Source: Crenothrix sp043729335
GTDB lineage: Bacteria > Pseudomonadota > Gammaproteobacteria > Methylococcales > Methylomonadaceae
DNA: 64,000 nucleotides
Assembly (NCBI RefSeq): GCF_043729335.1
Contig: NZ_JAYTLQ010000029.1
Coordinates: forward strand, 1 to 64,000
Reading direction: 5' to 3'
In this document: one piece after another, positions 52,311-61,442 of the stretch
Layout: each line of letters begins with the position of its first letter
Position numbering within the stretch: position 1 is the first letter of the stretch
The notes under the pieces: generated by a model
Databases searched by the model: none
Told to the model about the DNA's origin: nothing
What the model saw: only the letters and a program-made list of their open reading frames with translations
Program-made: the position numbers and the translations under genes

Positions 52311-53230
52311 TGGGGATGGAAGATAGAGATGGCTTTATTTGGCTGGATGGACAATGGACTGCCTGGCGTGAAGCGAAAGTACATGTATTAACCCATACTC
52401 TGCATTACGGCTTGGGCGTATTTGAAGGCATCCGAGCCTATAAAACCGAAAAAGGTACCGCTGTTTTTAAATTGCAGGAACATACCGATCGATTATTTCG
52501 TTCCGCACACATTATGAATATGCCGATGCCGTTTAGCAAAGAGCAGATCAACCAGGCGCAACTGGAAGCCGTGTCTAAAAATAATTTGGACAGCGCTTAT
52601 ATCCGCAGCATGTGTTTTTACGGCTCAGAAGGCATGGGTTTACGTGCCGATAATTTAAAAGTACACGTTATGGTGGCAGCGTGGGCATGGGGCGCTTACT
52701 TAGGTGATGACAGCATCGAAAAAGGCATCCGTATACGCACATCCTCCTACATCCGTAACCATCACAACAGCACCATGTGCAAGGCCAAAGCCAACGGCAA
52801 TTACATCAACTCCATTTTGGCGCTGCAAGAAGCCCGCGCTAACGGTTATGATGAAGCGCTGATGCTGGATCACGAAGGCTTTGCCGCCGAAGGCAGTGCC
52901 GAAAACCTGTTTATTGTCCGTAACGGCAAAATTTACACGCCGGAAACCACCTCGGCTTTGGAAGGTATTACCCGTGATACCGTTATGACCATTGCCAGAG
53001 AACACGGTTATGAAGTTATCGAAAAGCGCATTACCCGCGATGAAATTTACGTATCTGATGAAGCCTTTTTTACGGGCTCTGCGGCGGAAGTGACCCCGAT
53101 TAGAGAATTGGACAACCGTATCATAGGTTCTGGAAGTCGTGGTGTCGTCACCGAAAAATTACAGTCACTGTACTTTGATTATGTGAAAGATCGCCGATCT
53201 GACCATAACAATTGGTTGACTTACGTTTGA
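52310..53230 (+). CDS. ilvE: branched-chain amino acid aminotransferase
   Basis: The 306-residue PLP enzyme of fold type IV has HTLHYGLGVFEGIRAY, the catalytic lysine region CKAKANGNYINSILA, and AAEGSAENLF. It makes Leu, Ile and Val from their keto acids. It is 36 bp after glnE; its last bases overlap the probable TTG start of waaF. Confidence 0.95.
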   Translation: MGMEDRDGFIWLDGQWTAWREAKVHVLTHTLHYGLGVFEGIRAYKTEKGTAVFKLQEHTDRLFRSAHIMNMPMPFSKEQINQAQLEAVSKNNLDSAYIRSMCFYGSEGMGLRADNLKVHVMVAAWAWGAYLGDDSIEKGIRIRTSSYIRNHHNSTMCKAKANGNYINSILALQEARANGYDEALMLDHEGFAAEGSAENLFIVRNGKIYTPETTSALEGITRDTVMTIAREHGYEVIEKRITRDEIYVSDEAFFTGSAAEVTPIRELDNRIIGSGSRGVVTEKLQSLYFDYVKDRRSDHNNWLTYV

Positions 53231-54258
53231 AGCCACTGATAAAAATCTTGGTTGTAGGCCCGTCATGGGTGGGCGATATGGTCATGGCGCAAAGTCTGTT
53301 TATCACGCTAAAAAAGCGATATGCCGGTTGCCATATTGATGTGCTTGCCCCTGTCTGGACGTTTGCCTTGCTGGAAAAAATGCCGGAAGTCTCTAAAGCT
53401 ATCCCCTTACCCGTAGCACGCGGCCAATTGGGTTTAATAGCACGCTACCGTTTAGGCAAAAGCCTTCATGCAACAGGCTACGACCAAGCCATAATTTTGC
53501 CTAATTCATGGAAATCAGCATTAGTGCCTTTTTTTGCTGGCATTCCGTTACGTACCGGCTATATTGGCGAATGTCGCTGGGGCTTGCTGAACGACGCCAG
53601 AAAGCTGGATAAAACCGTGCTGACCATGACCGTGCAGCGCTTCGTTGCATTAGGCTTAGCTAAAAATGCATTGCTGTCACACTATCCAACACCGCATATT
53701 GTTAACAACACTGCCGCACAACAAACCACCGCAGTGAAATTTCAATTAACATCAGCCATGCAAACACTTGCCTTATGTCCCGGTGCAGAATATGGTGAGG
53801 CCAAACGTTGGCCGATAGGTCATTATGCAGAAGTGGCTAAGCGCATTGTTGCTCAGGGCTGGCAGGTTTGGTTATTGGGATCTGACAAAGATAAAGCCAT
53901 TGCCGAACAAATTAATCAACAATCTGGCAATGTGTGCCATAACCTTGCCGGGCGCACATCGTTAGGCGAAGTAGTGGAACTGATGTCACTGGCCGACGTG
54001 GTCGTCACTAATGATTCGGGGTTAATGCACGTTGCTGCCGCTTTAGATAAAGACATTATTGCTTTATATGGTTCGTCCGATCCTGGCTTTACACCGCCTT
54101 TAACTAAAAAGGCCACCATTATTTCCCTAAACCTGAACTGCTCACCGTGTTTTAAACGCGAATGCCCTTTGTATCCACCGGACCATGAAAGCCATACCCA
54201 ATGCCTGACCAAAATCACCCCTGATCGGGTGCTGACTACCCTAGGATCAATACACTAG
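53227..54258 (+). CDS. waaF: ADP-heptose--LPS heptosyltransferase II
   Basis: The 343-residue glycosyltransferase family 9 protein has KILVVGPSWVGDMVMAQSLF, PGAEYGEAKRWP and DSGLMHVAAAL. It adds the second heptose of the LPS inner core. A TTG at 53227 (overlapping the ilvE stop TGA) gives the normal start MKPLIKILVVGPSW; a TTG at 53212 is less likely. It is followed by waaC within 7 bp. Confidence 0.93.
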   Translation: MKPLIKILVVGPSWVGDMVMAQSLFITLKKRYAGCHIDVLAPVWTFALLEKMPEVSKAIPLPVARGQLGLIARYRLGKSLHATGYDQAIILPNSWKSALVPFFAGIPLRTGYIGECRWGLLNDARKLDKTVLTMTVQRFVALGLAKNALLSHYPTPHIVNNTAAQQTTAVKFQLTSAMQTLALCPGAEYGEAKRWPIGHYAEVAKRIVAQGWQVWLLGSDKDKAIAEQINQQSGNVCHNLAGRTSLGEVVELMSLADVVVTNDSGLMHVAAALDKDIIALYGSSDPGFTPPLTKKATIISLNLNCSPCFKRECPLYPPDHESHTQCLTKITPDRVLTTLGSIH

Positions 54259-54265
54259 GCCCGCC

Positions 54266-55279
54266 ATGAAAATTGCAATCATCAAACTCTCTGCTTTAGG
54301 CGACATTATCCATGCCATGGTTGCTCTGCAATTTATCAAGGCGCAGCGTAGCGATATTCAAATTGACTGGATTGTTGAAGAGCGTTTTGCTGAAATCCTA
54401 AGACATAATCCGGACATTAACCAGCTATTGACGATTAATATAAAATCGTTAAAAACCAATAAAATTAACTTTTTCCGGCAAGTTAAAAAAGTACGCGGCT
54501 ATGCCAGGAATCATTACGATTTAATTATTGACGCACAAGGCTTAATTAAATCCGCCGTTACTGCACGCTTATTAGGAAAGCCCATCGCGGGTTACGACAT
54601 ACACTCCATCCGTGAGAAAGCCGCCTCATGGTTTTACGATGTCAAAGTATCGTGTGCTTACGATGAAAACACCATCGATAGAAAAGCCCTGGTATTATCC
54701 AGCCCATTGGGCATAGGCATCAGTAAAGACCAGATTGTTAATAAACACCCGTTTCTATTTTTTAGCGATGAAGATCCGCAAATTTATGATTTTTTATTAA
54801 AAGATCGCATCAATATTATTATGGTAATAGGCTCAACCTGGGACAGCCGCAATTATCCCGTGTCGAAATTTATCAGCATAGCCAACAACCTGAAAGAAAA
54901 CTGTCTGGTCGTGTGGGGCAATGAAGAAGAAAAAAATAAAGCTGACTGGATGGCGACCCAATCAGCATTTATTCAGGTCATGCCCAAACTGGATTTAAAC
55001 AGTCTAAAAGCCTTGATTGCCAAATCGGATTTACTCATCGGTAATGATACCGGCCCCACCCACATGGCCTGGGCGCTTAATAAGCCGTCAATTACTTTGT
55101 TTGGCCCCACACCGGTGAGTCGGGTGTATCAAACCCACATTAATAAAGTCGTTAAATCGTCTTCAATTGTTAATCCTTATAAATTAAACAAAAACGATTA
55201 TTCCATTAAAGATATTGACGAACAGGAAGTTATTGAGCTGGCAAAATCATTATTGCTCTTAGCGCCTCAAAAACTCTAG
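54266..55279 (+). CDS. waaC: ADP-heptose--LPS heptosyltransferase I
   Basis: The 337-residue family 9 glycosyltransferase has IIKLSALGDIIHAMVALQF and GNDTGPTHMAWAL. It adds the first heptose to Kdo in LPS synthesis. It lies directly after waaF; together they build the inner core heptose pair. The sequence is richer in Lys, Asn and Ile than its neighbour. Confidence 0.92.
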   Translation: MKIAIIKLSALGDIIHAMVALQFIKAQRSDIQIDWIVEERFAEILRHNPDINQLLTINIKSLKTNKINFFRQVKKVRGYARNHYDLIIDAQGLIKSAVTARLLGKPIAGYDIHSIREKAASWFYDVKVSCAYDENTIDRKALVLSSPLGIGISKDQIVNKHPFLFFSDEDPQIYDFLLKDRINIIMVIGSTWDSRNYPVSKFISIANNLKENCLVVWGNEEEKNKADWMATQSAFIQVMPKLDLNSLKALIAKSDLLIGNDTGPTHMAWALNKPSITLFGPTPVSRVYQTHINKVVKSSSIVNPYKLNKNDYSIKDIDEQEVIELAKSLLLLAPQKL

Positions 55280-55535
55280 TTTAAAACAGGAAAGCCAAGG
55301 GATACGGTAAAAAAGTCCCATGCAGATCAATTAATCAATAAACCACCCTATAAAATCTTCTTCACCCCCTCAAATAATCAAACCCACAAACAAAAGCAAT
55401 TACCCGGCAATGTGATAAAATTTTCGCCTGTCGGATGCCGTGACTGAAGAGTGCGGTTCAAATACCTTTCGGCACGATATACTTGTCATTGTGTATAGCT
55501 GTCGCTTTCTTTTAACCTTATCGCTTGAGTTTTTT

Positions 55536-56765
55536 ATGAACAAACCCAAAAAAGTTGCAATTTTAACCGCTGGTGGACTCGCACCTTGTCTTAATTCTGC
55601 TATCGGCAGCCTGATTGAACGTTACACCGAAATCGACCCCAGCATCGAAATCATCTGCTACCGTAGCGGTTACAAAGGTCTGCTATTAGGTGATTTTTAT
55701 ACGGTAACCCCAGAAATTCGTGAAAAAGCCGGTCTTTTGCACCGCTTTGGTGGTTCGGTTATTGGCAACAGTCGCGTTAAGCTCACTAACGTTAAAGATT
55801 GCATCAAACGTGGCTTAGTGCAAGAAGGCCAGGATCCACAAAAAGTCGCGGCTGACCAATTGGTTAAAGACGGCGTTGATATTTTACACACCATCGGCGG
55901 CGATGACACTAATACCGCAGCGGCGGATTTGGCGGCGTTTTTGGCTTCCAACAACTACGGCCTGACTGTTATTGGCTTGCCTAAAACTGTCGATAACGAT
56001 GTGTTCCCCATCAAGCAATCTTTAGGCGCATGGACTGCCGCCGAGCAAGGCGCAAAGTATTTCTGGAATGTCGTCGCAGAAAACAATTCCAACCCGCGTA
56101 TGTTGATTGTCCATGAAGTGATGGGCCGTAGTTGTGGCTGGTTGACCGCTGCAACGGCTGTGGAATATCGTAAATTACTGGATCGTGCTGAGTGGTTGCC
56201 TGAACTGGGTTTGAGTCGTGACTCTTACGAAGTTCACGGTGTGTTCATCCCTGAAATGGCGATTGATTTGGCCGGCGAAGCCGCGCGTCTGCGTGCGGTT
56301 ATGGATAAAGTCGATTGCGTTAATATATTTGTGTCAGAAGGTGCGGGCGTAGAAGCGATTGTTGCTGAAATGCAAGCCAAGGGACAAGAAGTACCGCGTG
56401 ATGCGTTTGGTCACGTTAAGCTGGATGCGGTTAACCCTGGCAAATGGTTTGGTGAGCAGTTTGCGCAAATGATCGGCGCTGAAAAAACCCTGATACAAAA
56501 ATCAGGTTATTTCGCGCGGGCTTCTGCGGCTAATGTCGAAGATATTCGTTTGATTAAATCTTGCGCGGATTTAGCGGTGGAATGCGCGTTTAGACGTGAA
56601 TCCGGTGTAATTGGCCATGATGATGACCAAGGCTTTATCTTACGTGCCATTGAATTTCCACGCATAAAAGGCGGTAAGCCGTTTAATATTAATTCAGCTT
56701 GGTTTGATAAAACTTTGGGTGAAATTGGCCAAGCTAAAGGCGCTAAGGTAGAAACTAGCCACTAA
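55536..56765 (+). CDS. pfp: pyrophosphate-dependent 6-phosphofructokinase
   Basis: The 409-residue enzyme has AILTAGGLAPCLNSAIG, GGDDTNTAA (the aspartate typical of PPi-using members) and PKTVDNDVFPIKQSLG. The reversible PPi-dependent reaction is a known feature of ribulose monophosphate methanotrophs. The start at 55536 is the first ATG that fits the family. It is separated from waaC by 256 bp and followed by a repeat and the BLUF-PsiE gene. Confidence 0.93.
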   Translation: MNKPKKVAILTAGGLAPCLNSAIGSLIERYTEIDPSIEIICYRSGYKGLLLGDFYTVTPEIREKAGLLHRFGGSVIGNSRVKLTNVKDCIKRGLVQEGQDPQKVAADQLVKDGVDILHTIGGDDTNTAAADLAAFLASNNYGLTVIGLPKTVDNDVFPIKQSLGAWTAAEQGAKYFWNVVAENNSNPRMLIVHEVMGRSCGWLTAATAVEYRKLLDRAEWLPELGLSRDSYEVHGVFIPEMAIDLAGEAARLRAVMDKVDCVNIFVSEGAGVEAIVAEMQAKGQEVPRDAFGHVKLDAVNPGKWFGEQFAQMIGAEKTLIQKSGYFARASAANVEDIRLIKSCADLAVECAFRRESGVIGHDDDQGFILRAIEFPRIKGGKPFNINSAWFDKTLGEIGQAKGAKVETSH

Positions 56766-56769
56766 CACC

Positions 56770-56848
56770 GTAGGGCGGATTCGCGCCAGCAATCCGCCTT
56801 TTGCCTTGCCGCATGTGGTGTATTGCTTGGCGGCGAATACACCCTACC
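56770..56848. repeat. 78-bp direct repeat, copy 1 (upstream of BLUF-PsiE)
   Basis: From TAGGGCGGATTCGCGCCAGC to GCGAATACACCCTACC. It is imperfectly palindromic itself. It ends 44 bp before the BLUF-PsiE start. Copy 2 is at 57807-57884 with about 11 differences in 78 bp. Confidence 0.8.
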
Positions 56849-56892
56849 ATATTACAACTTATTCGCACATTCATCAGCAGCAGGCTTCCGTT

Positions 56893-57762
56893 ATGATCCA
56901 AGCGACTTACATCAGTACTCCAACGCGCTCCATGAGCACCGAAGATCTCATGCAAATTTTGAATTCTGCGCGGCAGAATAATATCCGATTAGGTGTATCG
57001 GGTATGCTTCTGTTTACCGGTAGCGAGTTTATCCAGATACTTGAGGGAGAAGAGAAGATCATTGAGGAATTATTAGCCAAGATAAAACAAGACCCTCGAC
57101 ATGGAGACATTCGAATTATAGAGAAGAAAAAGATTACTACACGCGAATATGCCGATTGGACTATGGGATTCAAGCATGTGGACAAAAATGATTTGCGTGA
57201 TATACCGGGGCTGAACAAATTCTTTGATACCGATTTGAGCGGTGAGATTGATCATAATAAGTTAAAATTGATCAATAATTTGTTGAACCATTTCCGCAAT
57301 AAAGAAAAGAAAAAAAATATCCACGATGAATTGTCTCTGGATCAAGAGGATAAATTTATTTTTTTCTTGCACTCCATGATTCGTTTTGCTGTGAAGGTGC
57401 TGGCATTGTTAATGATGCTCACGGTTCTCTGGTGTGTGTTGGACGTTGTGGCGGTCATCTATAAAGAAATATTAAGCCTGCCTATAACGTCATTAGGCAA
57501 GTCGGAAATATTGCATGTGTTCGGCTCATTCATGATCGTTCTGATTGCAGTTGAAATATTCATCAACATCACTCTATACATTCGCAACGATGTCATACCA
57601 GTGAAGATGGTCGTGGCAACAGCACTAATGGCAGTCGCACGGAAAATTATTGTTTTCGATTTCCATGACGTATCGGCCCTGCATGTCATCGGTACCGGTG
57701 TTTTGGTCATTGCCCTGGGCGTTAGTTACTGGCTACTGGAACGGGAATTCAAAGTACACTGA
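56893..57762 (+). CDS. BLUF blue-light sensor fused to a PsiE-like membrane domain
   Basis: Residues 1-95 of this 289-residue protein form a BLUF domain: Y6, N30, Q48, W89 and M91 match the flavin-pocket residues Y21, N45, Q63, W104 and M106 of AppA at exactly equal spacing. FIQILEGEE and DPRHGDIRIIEKKKITTREY are also typical. Residues about 160-285 form four membrane helices with VFGSFMIVLIAVEIFINIT and AVARKIIVFDFHD, the PsiE signature. A charged linker (about 125-155) joins them. BLUF domains usually drive GGDEF/EAL, cyclase or partner-binding outputs; here the output would be a membrane PsiE unit of unknown activity. The start at 56893 lacks a strong ribosome binding site; longer frames begin inside the repeat. 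Confidence 0.88.
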   Translation: MIQATYISTPTRSMSTEDLMQILNSARQNNIRLGVSGMLLFTGSEFIQILEGEEKIIEELLAKIKQDPRHGDIRIIEKKKITTREYADWTMGFKHVDKNDLRDIPGLNKFFDTDLSGEIDHNKLKLINNLLNHFRNKEKKKNIHDELSLDQEDKFIFFLHSMIRFAVKVLALLMMLTVLWCVLDVVAVIYKEILSLPITSLGKSEILHVFGSFMIVLIAVEIFINITLYIRNDVIPVKMVVATALMAVARKIIVFDFHDVSALHVIGTGVLVIALGVSYWLLEREFKVH

Positions 57763-57806
57763 GATACCTAACCTGCTTTAACTGACCTATCGTAATATTA
57801 ATAACA

Positions 57807-57884
57807 TAGGGCGGATTCGCGTCAGCAATCCACCTTTTACCTTGCCGTATGCTTTGTATTGCCTAGCGGCGAATGCACCTTACC
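57807..57884. repeat. 78-bp direct repeat, copy 2 (downstream of BLUF-PsiE)
   Basis: Starts TAGGGCGGATTCGCGTCAGC and ends GCGAATGCACCTTACC. It begins 45 bp after the BLUF-PsiE stop, in the same orientation as copy 1. Confidence 0.8.
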
Positions 57885-57944
57885 GCGCTAATGGCGAATA
57901 TATTATACAGCCATGAATTAAGATAACCCGAAGACACTTTTTTT

Positions 57945-58940
57945 ATGACTATATGTATTGCTGACGATGCCTCTATTAACCAAGCCGTCAAGCTGTTACA
58001 CCAAGGCCGCCTAGTAGCATTCCCCACCGAAACCGTTTACGGCCTAGGCGCAGATGCCAGCAACCCAGAAGCCGTAGCACGCATATTTGCAGCCAAAGGA
58101 CGACCCGAAAACCACCCGCTCATCGTACATATAGCCGACAGTACTTGCCTATCCAACTGGGCAGAAAATATACCCAATGCAGCACAACGCTTAGCCGAAC
58201 ATTTCTGGCCTGGTCCTTTGGCCATTATTTTAAATAAGAAAGACCATGTTCCAATAGCTGTTACCGGCGGCCAAAATACAGTCGGACTGCGCGTACCCAA
58301 CCATCCAGTTGCATTGCAATTATTACGCGCATTTGGTGGCGGTATTGCAGCACCGTCTGCCAACCGGTTTTGCCGTATCAGCCCCACGCAAGCGCAACAT
58401 GTTGCAGAAGAACTAGGCGATGCAGTGGATTTAATATTGGATGGCGGAGCATGCGAAGTCGGTGTGGAATCCACCATTATTGATTTAAGCGGTACTACAC
58501 CACGCTTGCTCAGGCACGGCCATATCACCGCTGAACAAATTCAACAGGCATTACAAACCGAGCTGCTTATTCCTGATAAGGCAAAGCAAATACAATCAGA
58601 TGAAATACGCGCACCGGGTATGATGACCGTACATTACGCGCCACTCACTACCGCCCTGCTCTGCCCCAGCGATTGTTTACCAAGCCTTATCAAGCAACTG
58701 GTATCGGAAAACAAACGCATAGCTGTCATGAGCTATCAAACCGTTATTACAGCAACCGGCCAGATCAGTGTTATGAAGATGCCAGAAATGGCAGAAACTT
58801 ACGCGCAGTGTTTATACGCATCATTACGGGAACTGGATCATCAACAACGCGATGTTATTGTCGTGGAACAACCTCCGGCCACAGCAGAATGGTCAGCGAT
58901 TAATGATCGTTTAGAAAAAGCGACTGTACCGGATCGGTAG
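57945..58940 (+). CDS. sua5: L-threonylcarbamoyladenylate synthase (Sua5 type)
   Basis: The 331-residue enzyme has the YrdC core (GRLVAFPTETVYGLGADASN, KGRPENHPLIVHI, PSANRFCRISPTQAQHV) plus the Sua5 C-terminal domain after a linker (RAPGMMTVHYAP). It makes threonylcarbamoyl-AMP for the t6A37 tRNA modification. The longer Sua5 form is used in place of short TsaC. Its 3' end overlaps the convergent phoR by 41 bp. Confidence 0.94.
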   Translation: MTICIADDASINQAVKLLHQGRLVAFPTETVYGLGADASNPEAVARIFAAKGRPENHPLIVHIADSTCLSNWAENIPNAAQRLAEHFWPGPLAIILNKKDHVPIAVTGGQNTVGLRVPNHPVALQLLRAFGGGIAAPSANRFCRISPTQAQHVAEELGDAVDLILDGGACEVGVESTIIDLSGTTPRLLRHGHITAEQIQQALQTELLIPDKAKQIQSDEIRAPGMMTVHYAPLTTALLCPSDCLPSLIKQLVSENKRIAVMSYQTVITATGQISVMKMPEMAETYAQCLYASLRELDHQQRDVIVVEQPPATAEWSAINDRLEKATVPDR

Positions 58941-60234
58941 GTATGATTTTGGTCTTGGGTGTACAGATTTGGGCAATTGGGAAATGACAACTGAAACAAC
59001 TGCCCTTGCCTAACTCACTAGTAATCACCAAGCGGGCATCCTGGCGCATTAAGGCGTGCTTAACTATCGCTAAGCCCAAACCAATACCAGGCACTTTTTT
59101 ACTACGCCTAACCTCAATACGATAAAAACGTTCCGACACCCGTGGAATATCCGCTGCCGCGATGCCTTCGCCTTTATCTTCAACTGACATAACGACTGAT
59201 TCACCGCTCTGATACCATCTAACCTTAACTTTCGTATCATCAGGGGAATACTTCAGCGCATTACTCAATAAATTGCTGAAAGCACTACGCAACGCCAATT
59301 CTTCGCCAGCAACGTGTACCTGCGTGGCTAAAATCAATTCTATTCGATCCGCGTTACCCACCATATCACTGCTTTCTTTACAAATCTGCGTTAACAAAGC
59401 CGGTACGTCTATACATTGCGTTTTGCCCTGCTGCGTTTCCAGGCGGGTCAACAGCAGTAAATCATCCACCAAATGCTGCATACGATCAGTTTGCGTCTGC
59501 ATTTGCTGTACGGAGTTGGTCAGCAATTGCGACTCTCCGTCATCCATGTCTTGCAGCGTTTCAATATAGCCTTTTAACACGGTTAACGGTGTTCTAAGTT
59601 CGTGAGAAACATTGGCCACAAAATCCTTGCGCATACGCTCCATCTTTTTTAATTGCGTAACATCCTGCGCCAGCAACAAGCGCAATCCTGCACCGTAACT
59701 GACAACTCGCACCGCTAACGTCATTTGGCTATTGACAGGAGACGGCACAATTACCGCTTCTTCGTAATTACCAGATTTTAAATAACGGATAAACTCAGGA
59801 AAACGGATAAGATTGGGAATGCGCTGACCCTTATCCGACGGCTTTAACCCCAGCACTTTCAAGGCGGTTTTATTGGCCCATTCAATTTCATCATTCGCGC
59901 CCAAAACAACCGCTGCATCAGGCAATGCTTCAGTGGACTGGCGAAATTGATCAATCACTTTACTGAGTTTCTTTTTCCGGCGTTTTTCGTTCTTTTTAAT
60001 ACGATAAACGTGGTAGTAAATTTCTTCCCAAACCCCGCTGGTTTTGGGATATTGACTTCGCCCGCCTTGCCTTATCCATCGTTCAAAGCGGGTGATTTGA
60101 AAAATTTGCTGTACCAATACAACAAGTACCAGTAACAAAAATAAAGGTAAAAATAATCCGGTTAATCCACCAACAATAGCTACCAGTAAAAACAGCAAAA
60201 ATACCGAAATAAGTTCCTTTTGCCAAATACCCAT
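58900..60234 (-). CDS. phoR: phosphate regulon sensor histidine kinase PhoR
   Basis: The 444-residue protein has two N-terminal membrane helices, a PAS domain (about 95-200: ALPDAAVVLGANDEIEWANKTAL), the H-box NVSHELRTPLTVLKGYIE, and N/G boxes (SNLLSNALKYSP, GIGLGLAIVKHAL). It controls PhoB according to phosphate supply. Its start is 9 bp after phoB on the same strand. The last 41 bp overlap sua5 on the other strand. Confidence 0.95.
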   Translation of the reverse strand: MGIWQKELISVFLLFLLVAIVGGLTGLFLPLFLLLVLVVLVQQIFQITRFERWIRQGGRSQYPKTSGVWEEIYYHVYRIKKNEKRRKKKLSKVIDQFRQSTEALPDAAVVLGANDEIEWANKTALKVLGLKPSDKGQRIPNLIRFPEFIRYLKSGNYEEAVIVPSPVNSQMTLAVRVVSYGAGLRLLLAQDVTQLKKMERMRKDFVANVSHELRTPLTVLKGYIETLQDMDDGESQLLTNSVQQMQTQTDRMQHLVDDLLLLTRLETQQGKTQCIDVPALLTQICKESSDMVGNADRIELILATQVHVAGEELALRSAFSNLLSNALKYSPDDTKVKVRWYQSGESVVMSVEDKGEGIAAADIPRVSERFYRIEVRRSKKVPGIGLGLAIVKHALMRQDARLVITSELGKGSCFSCHFPIAQICTPKTKIIPTDPVQSLFLNDH

Positions 60235-60243
60235 GGAATTTAT

Positions 60244-60978
60244 CTAGTAGGATACAGCCGTAACAACCGCTGCGGACACGGCTGAATCAGTCAAAGAGAA
60301 TTTGTAGCCAAACCCCCGGACCGTTTGTAGTAAATCGCCGCGTTCGTATTCATCCAGAATTTTCCGCAGGCGACGAATATGCACATCAATGGTGCGCTCT
60401 TCAATAAATACACTACGTCCCCAGATTTGATCAAGCAACTGGCTGCGACTGAATACTTTGTCAGGATGCGTCATAAAAAACTGTACCATACGAAATTCGG
60501 TAGGGCTGATGTCAACTTGCCGATTGCCAATACTGAAACGATGTTGGCCCATATCCAATTGTAAATCACCCACGCTTACGGTATCGGTTGCTGATATTTT
60601 CCCCGCTCTCCGCAGCACGGCCCGAATACGCGCAATCAGTTCTTTAGGGGAAAAAGGTTTGGTGACATAATCATCTGCACCCACTTCCAAGCCTTTAACC
60701 TTATCTTCTTCTTCACCGCGTGCGGTTAATAAAATCACCGGAATATCTTGGTATATGGCTTCTTTTTTCAAACGTCGCACCCATTCCACACCACTGGTCA
60801 CGGGTAGCATCCAATCCAGCAAAATCAAATCAGGGAATGTTTGATCCAAGGCACTTTGCGCTTCAATAGCGCTTTCAGCGGCCATTGTGGCAAAGCCGGC
60901 TTGTTCTAATACCATAATCAGCATATCTCTAATCGCTTCTTCGTCTTCGACAACAAGAATATTAAACTTAGACATCAA
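60244..60978 (-). CDS. phoB: phosphate regulon response regulator PhoB
   Basis: The 244-residue protein has a receiver domain with the phospho-acceptor in LILLDWMLP and a winged-helix OmpR-type output (TVRGFGYKFS). It activates phosphate-starvation genes. It is directly followed by phoR. The ATG at 60978 or the adjacent one at 60975 are both acceptable. No clear Pho box is seen upstream. Confidence 0.95.
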   Translation of the reverse strand: MMSKFNILVVEDEEAIRDMLIMVLEQAGFATMAAESAIEAQSALDQTFPDLILLDWMLPVTSGVEWVRRLKKEAIYQDIPVILLTARGEEEDKVKGLEVGADDYVTKPFSPKELIARIRAVLRRAGKISATDTVSVGDLQLDMGQHRFSIGNRQVDISPTEFRMVQFFMTHPDKVFSRSQLLDQIWGRSVFIEERTIDVHIRRLRKILDEYERGDLLQTVRGFGYKFSLTDSAVSAAVVTAVSY

Positions 60979-61442
60979 TCAATCCTTTATTAAGCTTAAA
61001 TAGCTGTATTTTAACAATAGCAATATTTCTTTATGATGACAAACAGAGTAGGATAACTCCGTGCATTTATAAATTTTGGTGCATCTGTCTTTGTATTTTT
61101 TATTTTTGTAAATTTTCCCCACCAAAACCCGATATTTGCATATTTTTTTAAAAAAACTATACTTTAGTTTGTGTATTAAAAATAATCTTATTCCTAGGTC
61201 TTTAATAAAATCAGTGGCTGCTTAAATGTTGTCATTGTATAGCATTTGACAGTCATTTTTTCATTAGTAAGTATTTATACCTATTGTGGGCTTAGCCTGT
61301 TTATTTCACACTAAAGTGTCGTTTTTTCGTGCGCACTGGTTGAGTAATATCAACGAAAACATGGCTTTTTAATACATAATTTCTATACAAAACATCTATA
61401 TCAAGATCATATTTTAAAGTTGATTAACTAAGGAGATTATTC
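60979..61442. other. divergent region between phoB and mscL
   Basis: 464 bp, strongly A+T rich. Promoters for both genes must lie here but none is clear; a TTGACA at about 61246-61251 has no good -10 partner. No open frame or repeat of note. Confidence 0.5.

Noticed and set aside
56806..56892. Longer N-terminus of the BLUF protein
   Set aside because: The upstream extension is encoded by the 78-bp repeat; the BLUF domain begins at the 56893 methionine, with Y6 at its canonical place.
60979..61100. Pho box upstream of phoB
   Set aside because: Only one weak TTGTCAT-like half-site is seen on the minus strand, without the second 11-bp repeat unit.
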